From Blastochloris viridis (GTDB lineage Bacteria; Pseudomonadota; Alphaproteobacteria; UBA2136; UBA6156): a stretch of DNA of 64,000 bases. Where the stretch lies: assembly GCA_005768725.1 (NCBI GenBank), contig VAFM01000001.1, forward strand, positions 372,001 to 436,000, read 5' to 3'. Under the pieces are notes generated by a model. That model made no database searches. It saw nothing but the letters and a program-made list of their open reading frames with translations, and was not told where the DNA came from. The position numbers and the translations under genes were made by a program. This document shows positions 16,899-24,160 of the stretch, in pieces (within the stretch, counting starts at the first letter, position 1; each line of letters begins with the position of its first letter).

Positions 16899-17971
16899 TA
16901 TTTGCTCCCGTATACTTTCATCACGTCCGCCACCATAGATTCTACTGTAAACTTACTGTTATGGAGCTCGCGCGCATTCGCACCCATGGTTTTCCACTCG
17001 GTTGCAGAGGTTTTCAGCAGCAGGTCGGCCAATTCGGCGGAATCGCCTACCGTGAACAGAAGACCTGTCTGGTTGGGAATGACCACTTCCGGCAGCGAGC
17101 TTACATTACTGGCGATAACCGGCACGCCATGGCTCATGGCTTCCAGCGGGACCATGGCAAAACCCTCCCAGCGGCTGGGCATGACGACCACATCGGTATG
17201 GGCAAAGAACGGGATCAGTTTGTCGCTGCTCAGCCAGCCGGTGTAAGTGATATTCGGGCGCTCCGGCTGACTGCCTTTGCCGTGTACCCCCTCACCGATC
17301 ACGGTCAGGTGAATGTGGGCGGCGTCCGGGTTTTTGGCGAGACGTTCCATGGCGTCGAGCATGACGTCAAAGCCTTTCTGGAAGTCTAAGCGGCCTACGA
17401 ACAGCAGGTTCAGGCCCTTGTGCGTGTAGGGGTTGGGAATCTCCTTGGCCGTGATGTTGGGCGTTCCATTATAAATCACGATGGTTTTATGAGTAGGCAG
17501 GCCAAAGCGGCGCGCTTCGTCGGCCTCGTACTGGCTGACGCAGATCACTTTGCTGGTGAAAGGGTAGAGCCATTTTTCGACCGTCGCGAACATCTTCTTC
17601 TTACGCGGAGAACCATCCATGATGAACGCCCAGGCATGGGGCATATAGACAACCTTAGGCCGGACAATAGGCCAGACCAACACCAGTACGATACGCCCCA
17701 GTGCTCCGGCAAAAGTACTGTGCAGGTGCACCACGTGGGGTCGGAAGGTGACAACCGCCTTGGCGAAATTCCAACTAAAGGAGAGGAAGCTCATCGGGTT
17801 GCGGCCACTGCGGGAGAACGTGCGCAGGTTACGGAATGGTGCCAGTTCCTTCGCCTGGTCGGCCGGAACAAGGCAGCGCACCGTGTTAGCGTCACTCTGG
17901 GCCAGCGCCAGCGTACGCATAACGGTGGCTACACCGCCTTTGATGGTTTCTGCCGCATGGAGGATCTTCAT
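16898..17971 (-). CDS. GT4-family glycosyltransferase
   Basis: 357 residues from the ATG at 17971 (MKILHAAETIKGGVATVM); a TTG six codons upstream is less likely. GT-B fold: VVHLHSTFAGALGR in the N-domain, then LLFVGRLDFQKGFDV and the E-x7-E motif EGFAMVPLEAMSHGVPVIAS in the C-domain. It is the first gene of the four-gene polysaccharide operon GT4 - GT2 - GT2 - ligase. Confidence 0.9.
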   Translation of the reverse strand: MKILHAAETIKGGVATVMRTLALAQSDANTVRCLVPADQAKELAPFRNLRTFSRSGRNPMSFLSFSWNFAKAVVTFRPHVVHLHSTFAGALGRIVLVLVWPIVRPKVVYMPHAWAFIMDGSPRKKKMFATVEKWLYPFTSKVICVSQYEADEARRFGLPTHKTIVIYNGTPNITAKEIPNPYTHKGLNLLFVGRLDFQKGFDVMLDAMERLAKNPDAAHIHLTVIGEGVHGKGSQPERPNITYTGWLSSDKLIPFFAHTDVVVMPSRWEGFAMVPLEAMSHGVPVIASNVSSLPEVVIPNQTGLLFTVGDSAELADLLLKTSATEWKTMGANARELHNSKFTVESMVADVMKVYGSK

Positions 17972-18073
17972 AACGCCGGTTGTACCCAAAAGCGCTACGT
18001 TTGCCTAGCGTATTTTAACCCCAGCTTAGCAAAAGGTATTGACCCGCCAAATGGTTAAGGGCATGGATGCCCT

Positions 18074-19024
18074 ATGCAGGAGCGCATTCGTCTTACCGTA
18101 GAGCCCACCGAAGCCAACACCCGTCTGGACGTGTGGCTGGCGGCGCGCATTGCCGCGGGTTATGTGCCCGACATGAGCCGTGCGGGGGTACAGCGATGGA
18201 TAAAAGGCGGTTTTGTGACTCGTAACGGTATGGCGGAAGCCAACCCTGCCCGCAAAGTGCGTGCGGGTGAAATCTACGACGTAGACCTGCCCGAAATTGC
18301 CGCTACCGAAGTGATTGCGCAGGATATTCCGCTGGTGGTGGTGTACGAAGACAAAGACCTGATCGTGATCGACAAACCGGCCGGGTTGACCGTTCACCCC
18401 GGTGCCGGGAATCCGGATGGCACGCTGGTCAACGCCCTTCTCCATCACTGCGGCGACAGCCTGAGCGGCATCAATGGTGAGGCGCGCCCCGGGATTGTTC
18501 ACCGGATCGACAAGGATACCAGCGGTCTGCTGGTCGCCGCCAAACACGACCAGGCCCACCGACATCTGGCGCGCCAGTTCGCCCGCCATAGCATTCACCG
18601 GGTGTATAATGCGATCGTGAAGGGTGCGGTCGCCAAGACTGAAGGTCGGATCGAGGGAAATATCGGAAGACACCCCACCACGCGTATCCGCAGAGCTGTC
18701 GTCGCTGTAGGCGGCAAGCCTGCCGTGACGCATTACCGTACTCTGGAGCGTTTCGGGAACGTGGCAACCCTTGTGGAATGCCAGCTTGAAACCGGCCGTA
18801 CCCACCAGATACGCGTGCATATGAGCCACCTTGGCCACCCGTTGCTGGGCGACCCAATGTACGGCAACGGCAAGGGGCTGGAGTTTCTGGATCTGCCTGA
18901 GCGCCAGATGCTGCATGCGGCCGAGCTGGGGTTCATTCATCCCGGCACCAACCAGGAAATGCGCTTTGAAAGCCCCCTGCCCGCCGATTTTACAACTATT
19001 TTAACCAAGCTACGGAACGCTTAG
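18074..19024 (+). CDS. RluA/RluD-family 23S rRNA pseudouridine synthase
   Basis: 316 residues. An S4-like RNA-binding domain lies at about residues 15-75 (RLDVWLAA, GFVTRNGMAEANPARKVRAGE). The catalytic domain contains HRIDKDTSGLLVAAK, with the catalytic aspartate of the family, and the late motif GRTHQIRVHM. It isomerises uridines in large-subunit rRNA, and the RluD subgroup fits best. It is divergent from the polysaccharide operon, with about 100 nt between. Confidence 0.93.
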   Translation: MQERIRLTVEPTEANTRLDVWLAARIAAGYVPDMSRAGVQRWIKGGFVTRNGMAEANPARKVRAGEIYDVDLPEIAATEVIAQDIPLVVVYEDKDLIVIDKPAGLTVHPGAGNPDGTLVNALLHHCGDSLSGINGEARPGIVHRIDKDTSGLLVAAKHDQAHRHLARQFARHSIHRVYNAIVKGAVAKTEGRIEGNIGRHPTTRIRRAVVAVGGKPAVTHYRTLERFGNVATLVECQLETGRTHQIRVHMSHLGHPLLGDPMYGNGKGLEFLDLPERQMLHAAELGFIHPGTNQEMRFESPLPADFTTILTKLRNA

Positions 19025-19071
19025 GGCTTCGATTCGTCTTTCTTCCAGTTTCTTGTTAACTGGAGACACCT

Positions 19072-19326
19072 ATGGGACTGTTTTCACCCAAAGACCCTGG
19101 CGAATGGGCACCCGCCAAGGGCGATATCGTTATGCTGAAAGAGCCTATTCCTGAACTGTGGAATGAACTGAAAGATCTGGAAGGCAAGGTTATTCTGGTG
19201 GAGCATACCCGGCCTCCACACCCGATTGCCCCTACCGGAAACCTTGAGGTCATTGTTCATCATAACAATGTGGAGCGCATACTGGTTGGCTATAAGGATA
19301 AATTCCAGTTTGTCCGTAAACCTTGA
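19072..19326 (+). CDS. Small conserved-looking protein of unknown function
   Basis: 84 residues, cytoplasmic, predicted mostly beta-strand. It reads like a compact beta-barrel domain: GDIVMLKEPIPELWN, KVILVEHTRPPHP, NLEVIVHHNNVERILVGYKDKFQFV. The ribosome-binding site GGAGACACC precedes the ATG. It is followed by a strong terminator. Confidence 0.65.
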   Translation: MGLFSPKDPGEWAPAKGDIVMLKEPIPELWNELKDLEGKVILVEHTRPPHPIAPTGNLEVIVHHNNVERILVGYKDKFQFVRKP

Positions 19327-19385
19327 GAGAGCTTTTCCAAAGAGCATGAGGTAGCCACATATATGTGACACTTCCTCTTTCGACC

Positions 19386-19414
19386 AAAAGCCCCGGCCAT
19401 GTGCCGGGGCTTTT
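19386..19414 (+). terminator. Intrinsic terminator
   Basis: Perfect 12-bp stem AAAAGCCCCGGC/GCCGGGGCTTTT with a 5-nt loop. It ends the unit of the 84-residue protein. Confidence 0.9.
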
Positions 19415-19479
19415 CTATTGCATTCGGGTTTTACAGCCCTATACTTGAGACATGTCGTCGCATGAAAGGAGTTACCGCC

Positions 19480-19788
19480 ATGCACTCACATTCCCCGTCG
19501 TTTGATCCTGCAGACTTTGAAGACCCACTTCCCGGAGAATTGAAAGTTCCTCACCTATCTCTGGGCGACTACGTCACCCTGAACGCTTTGGGCTTTGCCC
19601 ATCTGAGCGAGGAAGAAGAGATCGAAGGCCAGGAGCAACTTAACACTCTGTTGCGGTGGGATGGTAGCCCGGCCCAAGTTATTGACTTCGACGTCAGTTC
19701 CTCGGGCGATCCCTACACCGTCATCCGTTTGCTGGATAGGGCTATCCCTGTTCCGCAGATCTTTCTTACGCATGCCTGGCTACACTGA
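19480..19788 (+). CDS. Small acidic protein of unknown function
   Basis: 102 residues from the ATG at 19480, chosen because AAAGGAG lies 8 nt upstream; an earlier in-frame start at 19399 falls inside the preceding terminator. The protein is acidic in the middle (HLSEEEEIEGQEQ) and has no signal peptide or membrane segment. A promoter of the form TTGCAT - 16 nt - TATACT precedes it (near 19417-19445). Confidence 0.6.
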   Translation: MHSHSPSFDPADFEDPLPGELKVPHLSLGDYVTLNALGFAHLSEEEEIEGQEQLNTLLRWDGSPAQVIDFDVSSSGDPYTVIRLLDRAIPVPQIFLTHAWLH

Positions 19789-19820
19789 ATGCCGAGCTGC
19801 AATAGGTCCTTCTTATTTAC

Positions 19821-19850
19821 GAAAAAGCCCGGGTATCCCCCGGGCTCTTC
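19821..19850. terminator. Bidirectional terminator between convergent genes
   Basis: Stem AGCCCGGG/CCCGGGCT flanked by A-rich and TC-rich arms. It serves the small acidic protein (plus) and proS (minus, where AAAAA/TTTTT follows the stem). Confidence 0.8.
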
Positions 19851-19859
19851 GTTTGGCGT

Positions 19860-21086
19860 TTACCAAGGCAACTGGTTGGCCGACAGCAATTGGGTTTCTC
19901 CGGTTTTACGGTTCTTCCATTCAATCTTGCCTTCGGCAGCATTCTTGGGGCCGATGATGGCTTGCCACGGCAGACCAATAAGGTCCATTTCGGCAAATTT
20001 CTGGCCAGCAGACACATCACGGTCATCGTAGAGGGTTTCCACACCCTGCGCCTGCAGGTGCAGGTAGAGCTTGGTGGCCATGTCGGTGCAGGTGGCGTCG
20101 CTATGGCGGATGTTAGCGACACCCACCTTGAACGGAGCCATCGGTTCCGGCCAGATAACACCCTTGTCGTCGTGGCTTTGCTCGATCGCAGCTGCAACCA
20201 GACGGCTGACGCCGATGCCGTAGCAGCCCATCACGACCGGAATGCTCTTGCCGTCTTCCAGCGTAACCAGTGCGCTCATCTTTTCGCTGTAAAGGTCGCC
20301 CAAGTGGAAGCAGTGACCAACTTCGATGCCCTTCTTTTCCACCAGTTGCTCACGCGGTTTGGGCGCGGTGGCAGCGTCGTACTTTTCAATGTTGACGGCG
20401 TAGTCGCTGTCCGGGTCGAACAGCAGAGTGTCTTCACCGGTGTCGGCCAGCACCTGGAATTCGTGGGAGTAGTTACCCCCGATGGCGCCGGTATCGGCCA
20501 CCACGGCACGCCATTGCAGGCCAAGGCGGTCGAAGATGCGGGTATAGGCATCGTACATGCGCTGGTAGGCTTCAAGGCTCTTCTCGCGGTCGGTATCGAA
20601 GCTGTAGGCATCCTTCATCAGGAACTCGCGGCCGCGCATCAGGCCGAAACGCGGGCGCATTTCGTCGCGGAATTTCCACTGCATCTGGTAGAGGTTCAAA
20701 GGCACTTCGCGATAGCTCTTCACATTGTCGCGGAAAATCTGGGTTACGGCTTCTTCGTGCGTCGGGCCGAGCACGCATTCGCGGTCGTTACGGTCTTTAA
20801 AGCGCAGCAGCTCCGGGCCGTATTTTTCGTAACGGCCCGTTTCTTTCCAGAGATCGGCCGGCAGAACACCGGGCATCAGGATCTCCAGAGCCCCAGCCTT
20901 GTCCATCTCTTCGCGGACGATGTTTTCCACTTTGCGGAGAACCTTGAGACCCAGCGGCAGCCAATCGTAGTTACCGGCGGCAACCTGACGGATGAGGCCG
21001 GCGCGCAGACACAGCTGGTGGCTGACCACCTGCGCTTCGGCGGGGGTTTCTTTTAACAAAGGAATAAAATAGTGGCTGCGGCGCAT
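19860..21086 (-). CDS. proS: Proline-tRNA ligase (short, ProS type 2)
   Basis: 408 residues, without the large inserted editing domain of the long bacterial enzyme; this short form is typical of alphaproteobacteria. Class II motifs are visible: motif 1 around GLKVLRKVENIVREEM, motif 2 YQMQWKFRDEMRPRFGLMRGREF, motif 3 GCYGIGVSRLVAA, with GPTHEEAV before motif 2. The C-terminal anticodon-binding domain starts near residue 315. It charges tRNA-Pro with proline. Confidence 0.96.
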   Translation of the reverse strand: MRRSHYFIPLLKETPAEAQVVSHQLCLRAGLIRQVAAGNYDWLPLGLKVLRKVENIVREEMDKAGALEILMPGVLPADLWKETGRYEKYGPELLRFKDRNDRECVLGPTHEEAVTQIFRDNVKSYREVPLNLYQMQWKFRDEMRPRFGLMRGREFLMKDAYSFDTDREKSLEAYQRMYDAYTRIFDRLGLQWRAVVADTGAIGGNYSHEFQVLADTGEDTLLFDPDSDYAVNIEKYDAATAPKPREQLVEKKGIEVGHCFHLGDLYSEKMSALVTLEDGKSIPVVMGCYGIGVSRLVAAAIEQSHDDKGVIWPEPMAPFKVGVANIRHSDATCTDMATKLYLHLQAQGVETLYDDRDVSAGQKFAEMDLIGLPWQAIIGPKNAAEGKIEWKNRKTGETQLLSANQLPW

Positions 21087-21224
21087 GGGGTCTCTCTCTT
21101 TTATCTGGCATTATTCTAGCCGTGAAAACAGCACACACTTTGCCGCTATTCCCCGGTTCAATCAAGTATCGACATAAAAAAAGCGCTACTGCCGGTTAAG
21201 GCAATAGCGCAGGTCGTCACTCAA

Positions 21225-21530
21225 TCAGAGATCCTTGGCGTGAGGGACCTTGCAGGTGTTTTGTTGCCAGGCCTCGTAGTTACACCATTGCATTCTGTAG
21301 CCGGCGTTCTTGCTCTTCGAGGTACCTTCCCGTCCACCAGGGCTGATAGGCCCATAGCCGCCCCAGCTACCATCATTCCCTTTGTAAGAGCCGATAATGG
21401 TATATCCGCACTGGTTTATAACGGTACTGCCCTGCATATAGGCGCAGCCAGCAGATGCCGTGGTCGGCACGAATGCAGCAGATGTAATGATAGCCAACGC
21501 CACACTATTCAAAAGCATTTTCATCGACAT
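21225..21530 (-). CDS. Small secreted cysteine-containing protein
   Basis: 101 residues with a clear signal peptide (hydrophobic LLNSVALAIITSAAFV, cleavage near ASA-GCAYM). The mature part of about 73 residues has four cysteines, which could form two disulfides, and a glycine-rich SYKGNDGSWGGYGPISPGG segment. The leader AAGGGG precedes the ATG. No family recognised. Confidence 0.65.
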   Translation of the reverse strand: MSMKMLLNSVALAIITSAAFVPTTASAGCAYMQGSTVINQCGYTIIGSYKGNDGSWGGYGPISPGGREGTSKSKNAGYRMQWCNYEAWQQNTCKVPHAKDL

Positions 21531-21648
21531 AACCCCTTCCGGAAAAGTCGCTCAAACAATCAATAATCCGCGAGTTTTCAACTCTCGAATGACCGCCATA
21601 TACGTATGCAATGCACAAACGTCAAGATAGCTACATAAAAATAAAGCT

Positions 21649-21984
21649 TTAGTAAGTGTAGTCGCCTTCGCCGTCATCGGCTTCCACTTGGAGCGGCGGA
21701 TTCTTCAGGCTTTGGTAAATACCATCCAGGCCACGTTTGACCAGCGACTGGTGGCGCTCCATGTCGCCCTGCTGGCGGAGTAAATAGGCCATGTTGGCGC
21801 GAGCTCCAGTCAGGCGGGCCTCCAGGAATGACGCCTGCGCGGGGAAGTTATCGCCAACGATCTCTTCCAAACGGGCAAAGAAGCTTTCGCATTCCTCTTC
21901 ATACCGGGTGACATCGGAGACCCCACCAGCCAGGTCATCGGCCATACGTTGCAGTTCCTGAATGTAGTGAAGAATCGTTTCCAT
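21649..21984 (-). CDS. Small helical protein of unknown function
   Basis: 111 residues from the ATG at 21984. Mostly helical and acidic, rich in Glu, Gln, Leu and Ala: ILHYIQELQRMADDLAG, YEEECESFFARLEEI. It ends in the very acidic EADDGEGDYTY. No membrane segment. Start chosen over an upstream in-frame codon because the amphipathic helix begins here. Confidence 0.6.
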   Translation of the reverse strand: METILHYIQELQRMADDLAGGVSDVTRYEEECESFFARLEEIVGDNFPAQASFLEARLTGARANMAYLLRQQGDMERHQSLVKRGLDGIYQSLKNPPLQVEADDGEGDYTY

Positions 21985-22124
21985 GGGCGCACCTTGGCGC
22001 CAAATCACAGTTTCGGCAATGCTGATTGACAGTTTTCTGGCGCATACCTATCATTGCATACGAAATACCGATACTCGCATTTTCTCTCACACCCTATCGA
22101 CACCTCCGCTCTGAAAGGATCATC

Positions 22125-22562
22125 ATGGATGACAAAGATCTCATAGGCCCCCTTCTCCCCCTTGGCACTATCGCAGCGGCTATCTTCGCATTAGCCATCA
22201 GCGGTATTTTCATTGTGGCAGGCGTCCTTATCGTTGGCGGCATTCTTTGCCTCTTCGGGAAATTTCTGCTTGAGCTATTCACGCAGGTTATGGAAGAACA
22301 TGAGGAGCGCAAACGGGAAGACGCTAAACGCGCTCAACAAGAAGCTGAACGTGCCGCACTCGCAGCTAAAACGGCGAAGCGTCGTGTAAATTATCCCATT
22401 CGTGCAAGCGTGATACTCTCCCTTTACGAGCGTGATGAGCCAGCTACTCAGCCTCATCCTCGTAAAGCTATGAACGACGCGAAATACGATAAGGATATTC
22501 CAGAAAGAAGCCTTATCCAACGCATCGCAGAGCAGAACCGACTCAGAGAGTTACGGGGTTAA
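22125..22562 (+). CDS. Membrane protein with cytoplasmic coiled-coil tail
   Basis: 145 residues from the ATG at 22125 (GAAAGGA ribosome-binding site). Two hydrophobic segments at about residues 10-50 are followed by a charged helix (EEHEERKREDAKRAQQEAER), likely a coiled coil, and a basic C-terminus. It would be anchored in the inner membrane with most of the chain in the cytoplasm. No family recognised. Confidence 0.65.
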   Translation: MDDKDLIGPLLPLGTIAAAIFALAISGIFIVAGVLIVGGILCLFGKFLLELFTQVMEEHEERKREDAKRAQQEAERAALAAKTAKRRVNYPIRASVILSLYERDEPATQPHPRKAMNDAKYDKDIPERSLIQRIAEQNRLRELRG

Positions 22563-22577
22563 CCATGACAACGACTT

Positions 22578-22604
22578 AAAAGCCACCTTCATCAGGTGGC
22601 TTTT
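22578..22604 (+). terminator. Intrinsic terminator
   Basis: 11-bp stem AAAAGCCACCT/AGGTGGCTTTT with a 5-nt loop, followed by further T residues. Confidence 0.9.
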
Positions 22605-22614
22605 TCGCGCCTGG

Positions 22615-23778
22615 CTAACTGCCGGAACCCGAGGGTGACGGTGTATTATAAACCGGCGGGGTACATTTGTTATTGGCGTCGGAGACACTTGAGACCACCA
22701 CAATCTGTTGCACTTCTCCACGTTTAAAGGCGTTGAGGAACTTGCTGTAATCGGCAAACGCAATACAGCCGCTAGATCCGATACTACCGCGACGCAGCGG
22801 CGGGTGCGCCAGAATACCGTCGCGGCCGTACATTTGGGTACCGCTCCCCGGCGTCATACGGATGGCTTCCGTGCCATGAAACAGGCTTTCGCGCATGCTC
22901 AGGCTATACACCCCGGGAGGTGTAGGCCCCTGCCCGCGCTGGTTCACAAAGGCGGGGTTGTCCATCATATTGCCGAGGCCGGAGTGCGCCTCCAGCACCT
23001 CGCCGTTCGGCATATATACCTTACCGGCGGAAATATCGTACACGGCCGTGCCATTTCCGGCGACCTTGCTACCATCGGCATTGCACTGCATGGCGCTGTT
23101 GACGGCATCTTTCACGGCGCCGGAGAGCATGCTCTCTACCGGAGACGTAGCGCCGTTATTAGATATCATGCTGTTAAGCGTATTCTGGATACTGCTCAGC
23201 CGGTTCTGGCCACCGCCCATCTGCGAGCCAAGCTGCTGCAGAATCTGGGTCAGCATATCGGCACCTCCTGATCCGCCGGATGAGGAGCCGGACGTGCCAT
23301 CATTGCCATAGTCATCGGTTGCGCCGGATGAATCTCCCATGTAGTCGTCGACCGGCGGGATGCGGATGGCCAGCATCACGATATTATCGGTTTCATCGGC
23401 AAAACTGATGGCGACCGTGGTTTCCAGCGTCGATTCGTTGGTCTTCACCTTATAATCGGTAATGATAAAACCGGCCTGCAGGCGGGCAATGATATCTTGT
23501 AATGCTGAAGCCACCGCCGCCAGTTGGGCGGCTTTGACAGGGTTGTTTGTGGCGTTCATTTCCGCCTTGAGGGCATTCACCTTCGCTTGAAGTGCACTGA
23601 TATTGCTGTCCGACGCCTCGGCTGTCGGTGCAGTGGACAGGCCGCCCAGAGTCGTAATCATATCGTTGGAGACATTGAAATCGGCATGCGCTGCAAGCGG
23701 GCTCATCATAACGGCTAGAGCCATCATTCCGGCGAAAATCGTGACGGTTTTGGGCGCAGCGGTGCGGGTCTTGGTCAT
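22615..23778 (-). CDS. Secreted protein with DUF2778 (Tlde1/L,D-transpeptidase-like) domain
   Basis: 387 residues. A signal peptide (cleavage near AHA-DFNV) and a long helical N-terminal region (ISALQAKVNALKAEM) come first. A Ser/Gly-rich linker (GTSGSSSGGSGG) follows, and the C-terminal domain starts near residue 240. That domain has the DUF2778 pattern: YDISAGKVYMPNGEVLEAHSG, TPPGVYSL, and the active-site region AHPPLRRGSIGSSGCIAF, where the Cys is the likely nucleophile and the His about 14 residues before it the base. The fold cuts or links peptidoglycan stem peptides. A cell-wall role or an exported toxin are both possible; no immunity or secretion gene is seen next to it. Confidence 0.75.
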   Translation of the reverse strand: MTKTRTAAPKTVTIFAGMMALAVMMSPLAAHADFNVSNDMITTLGGLSTAPTAEASDSNISALQAKVNALKAEMNATNNPVKAAQLAAVASALQDIIARLQAGFIITDYKVKTNESTLETTVAISFADETDNIVMLAIRIPPVDDYMGDSSGATDDYGNDGTSGSSSGGSGGADMLTQILQQLGSQMGGGQNRLSSIQNTLNSMISNNGATSPVESMLSGAVKDAVNSAMQCNADGSKVAGNGTAVYDISAGKVYMPNGEVLEAHSGLGNMMDNPAFVNQRGQGPTPPGVYSLSMRESLFHGTEAIRMTPGSGTQMYGRDGILAHPPLRRGSIGSSGCIAFADYSKFLNAFKRGEVQQIVVVSSVSDANNKCTPPVYNTPSPSGSGS

Positions 23779-23913
23779 CCGGGGTCGTCCTTATCAGCTT
23801 TAGTTCTCTAAGTATTGGACCCGAACGCTGAAAATACAAGCTATTTGGCGCAAACGCGGGGTGGGTGTGGGGCTTTGCGGCATCAAAAAACCGCCTTACG
23901 GCGGTAGAAATTC

Positions 23914-23990
23914 TGGTGGCGCTTCTGTGACTCGAACACAGGACACACGGATTATGATTCCGTTGCTCTAACCGACTGAGCTAAAGCGCC
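23914..23990 (-). tRNA. tRNA-Met (anticodon CAT, elongator type)
   Basis: 77 nt with encoded CCA. The acceptor stem is GGCGCTT/AAGCGCC. The anticodon loop ATCATAA within the GGAATCATAATCC context fits elongator tRNA-Met better than an initiator or tRNA-Ile2. Confidence 0.92.
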
Positions 23991-24086
23991 ATTGCTGTGA
24001 TAGCGGGCGGAACTTAGGGTTTTACGAGATGACTGTCAAGACCTTCTTCGGTTATTTTGGCGGCATATTCTGCGGCTTTTTACTTG

Positions 24087-24092
24087 TATAAT
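24087..24092 (+). promoter_or_regulatory. Possible -10 element before the HTH-RuBisCO operon
   Basis: A consensus TATAAT lies 68 nt upstream of the ATG. No convincing -35 hexamer is at the right distance. A protein that binds its own promoter would have its operator between here and 24160. Confidence 0.3.
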
Positions 24093-24160
24093 TGCGACGC
24101 AGCCTCTACATTCCATCTACGCAATGATTCATTCCAAATAGGTAATACTGTATTCAGACC

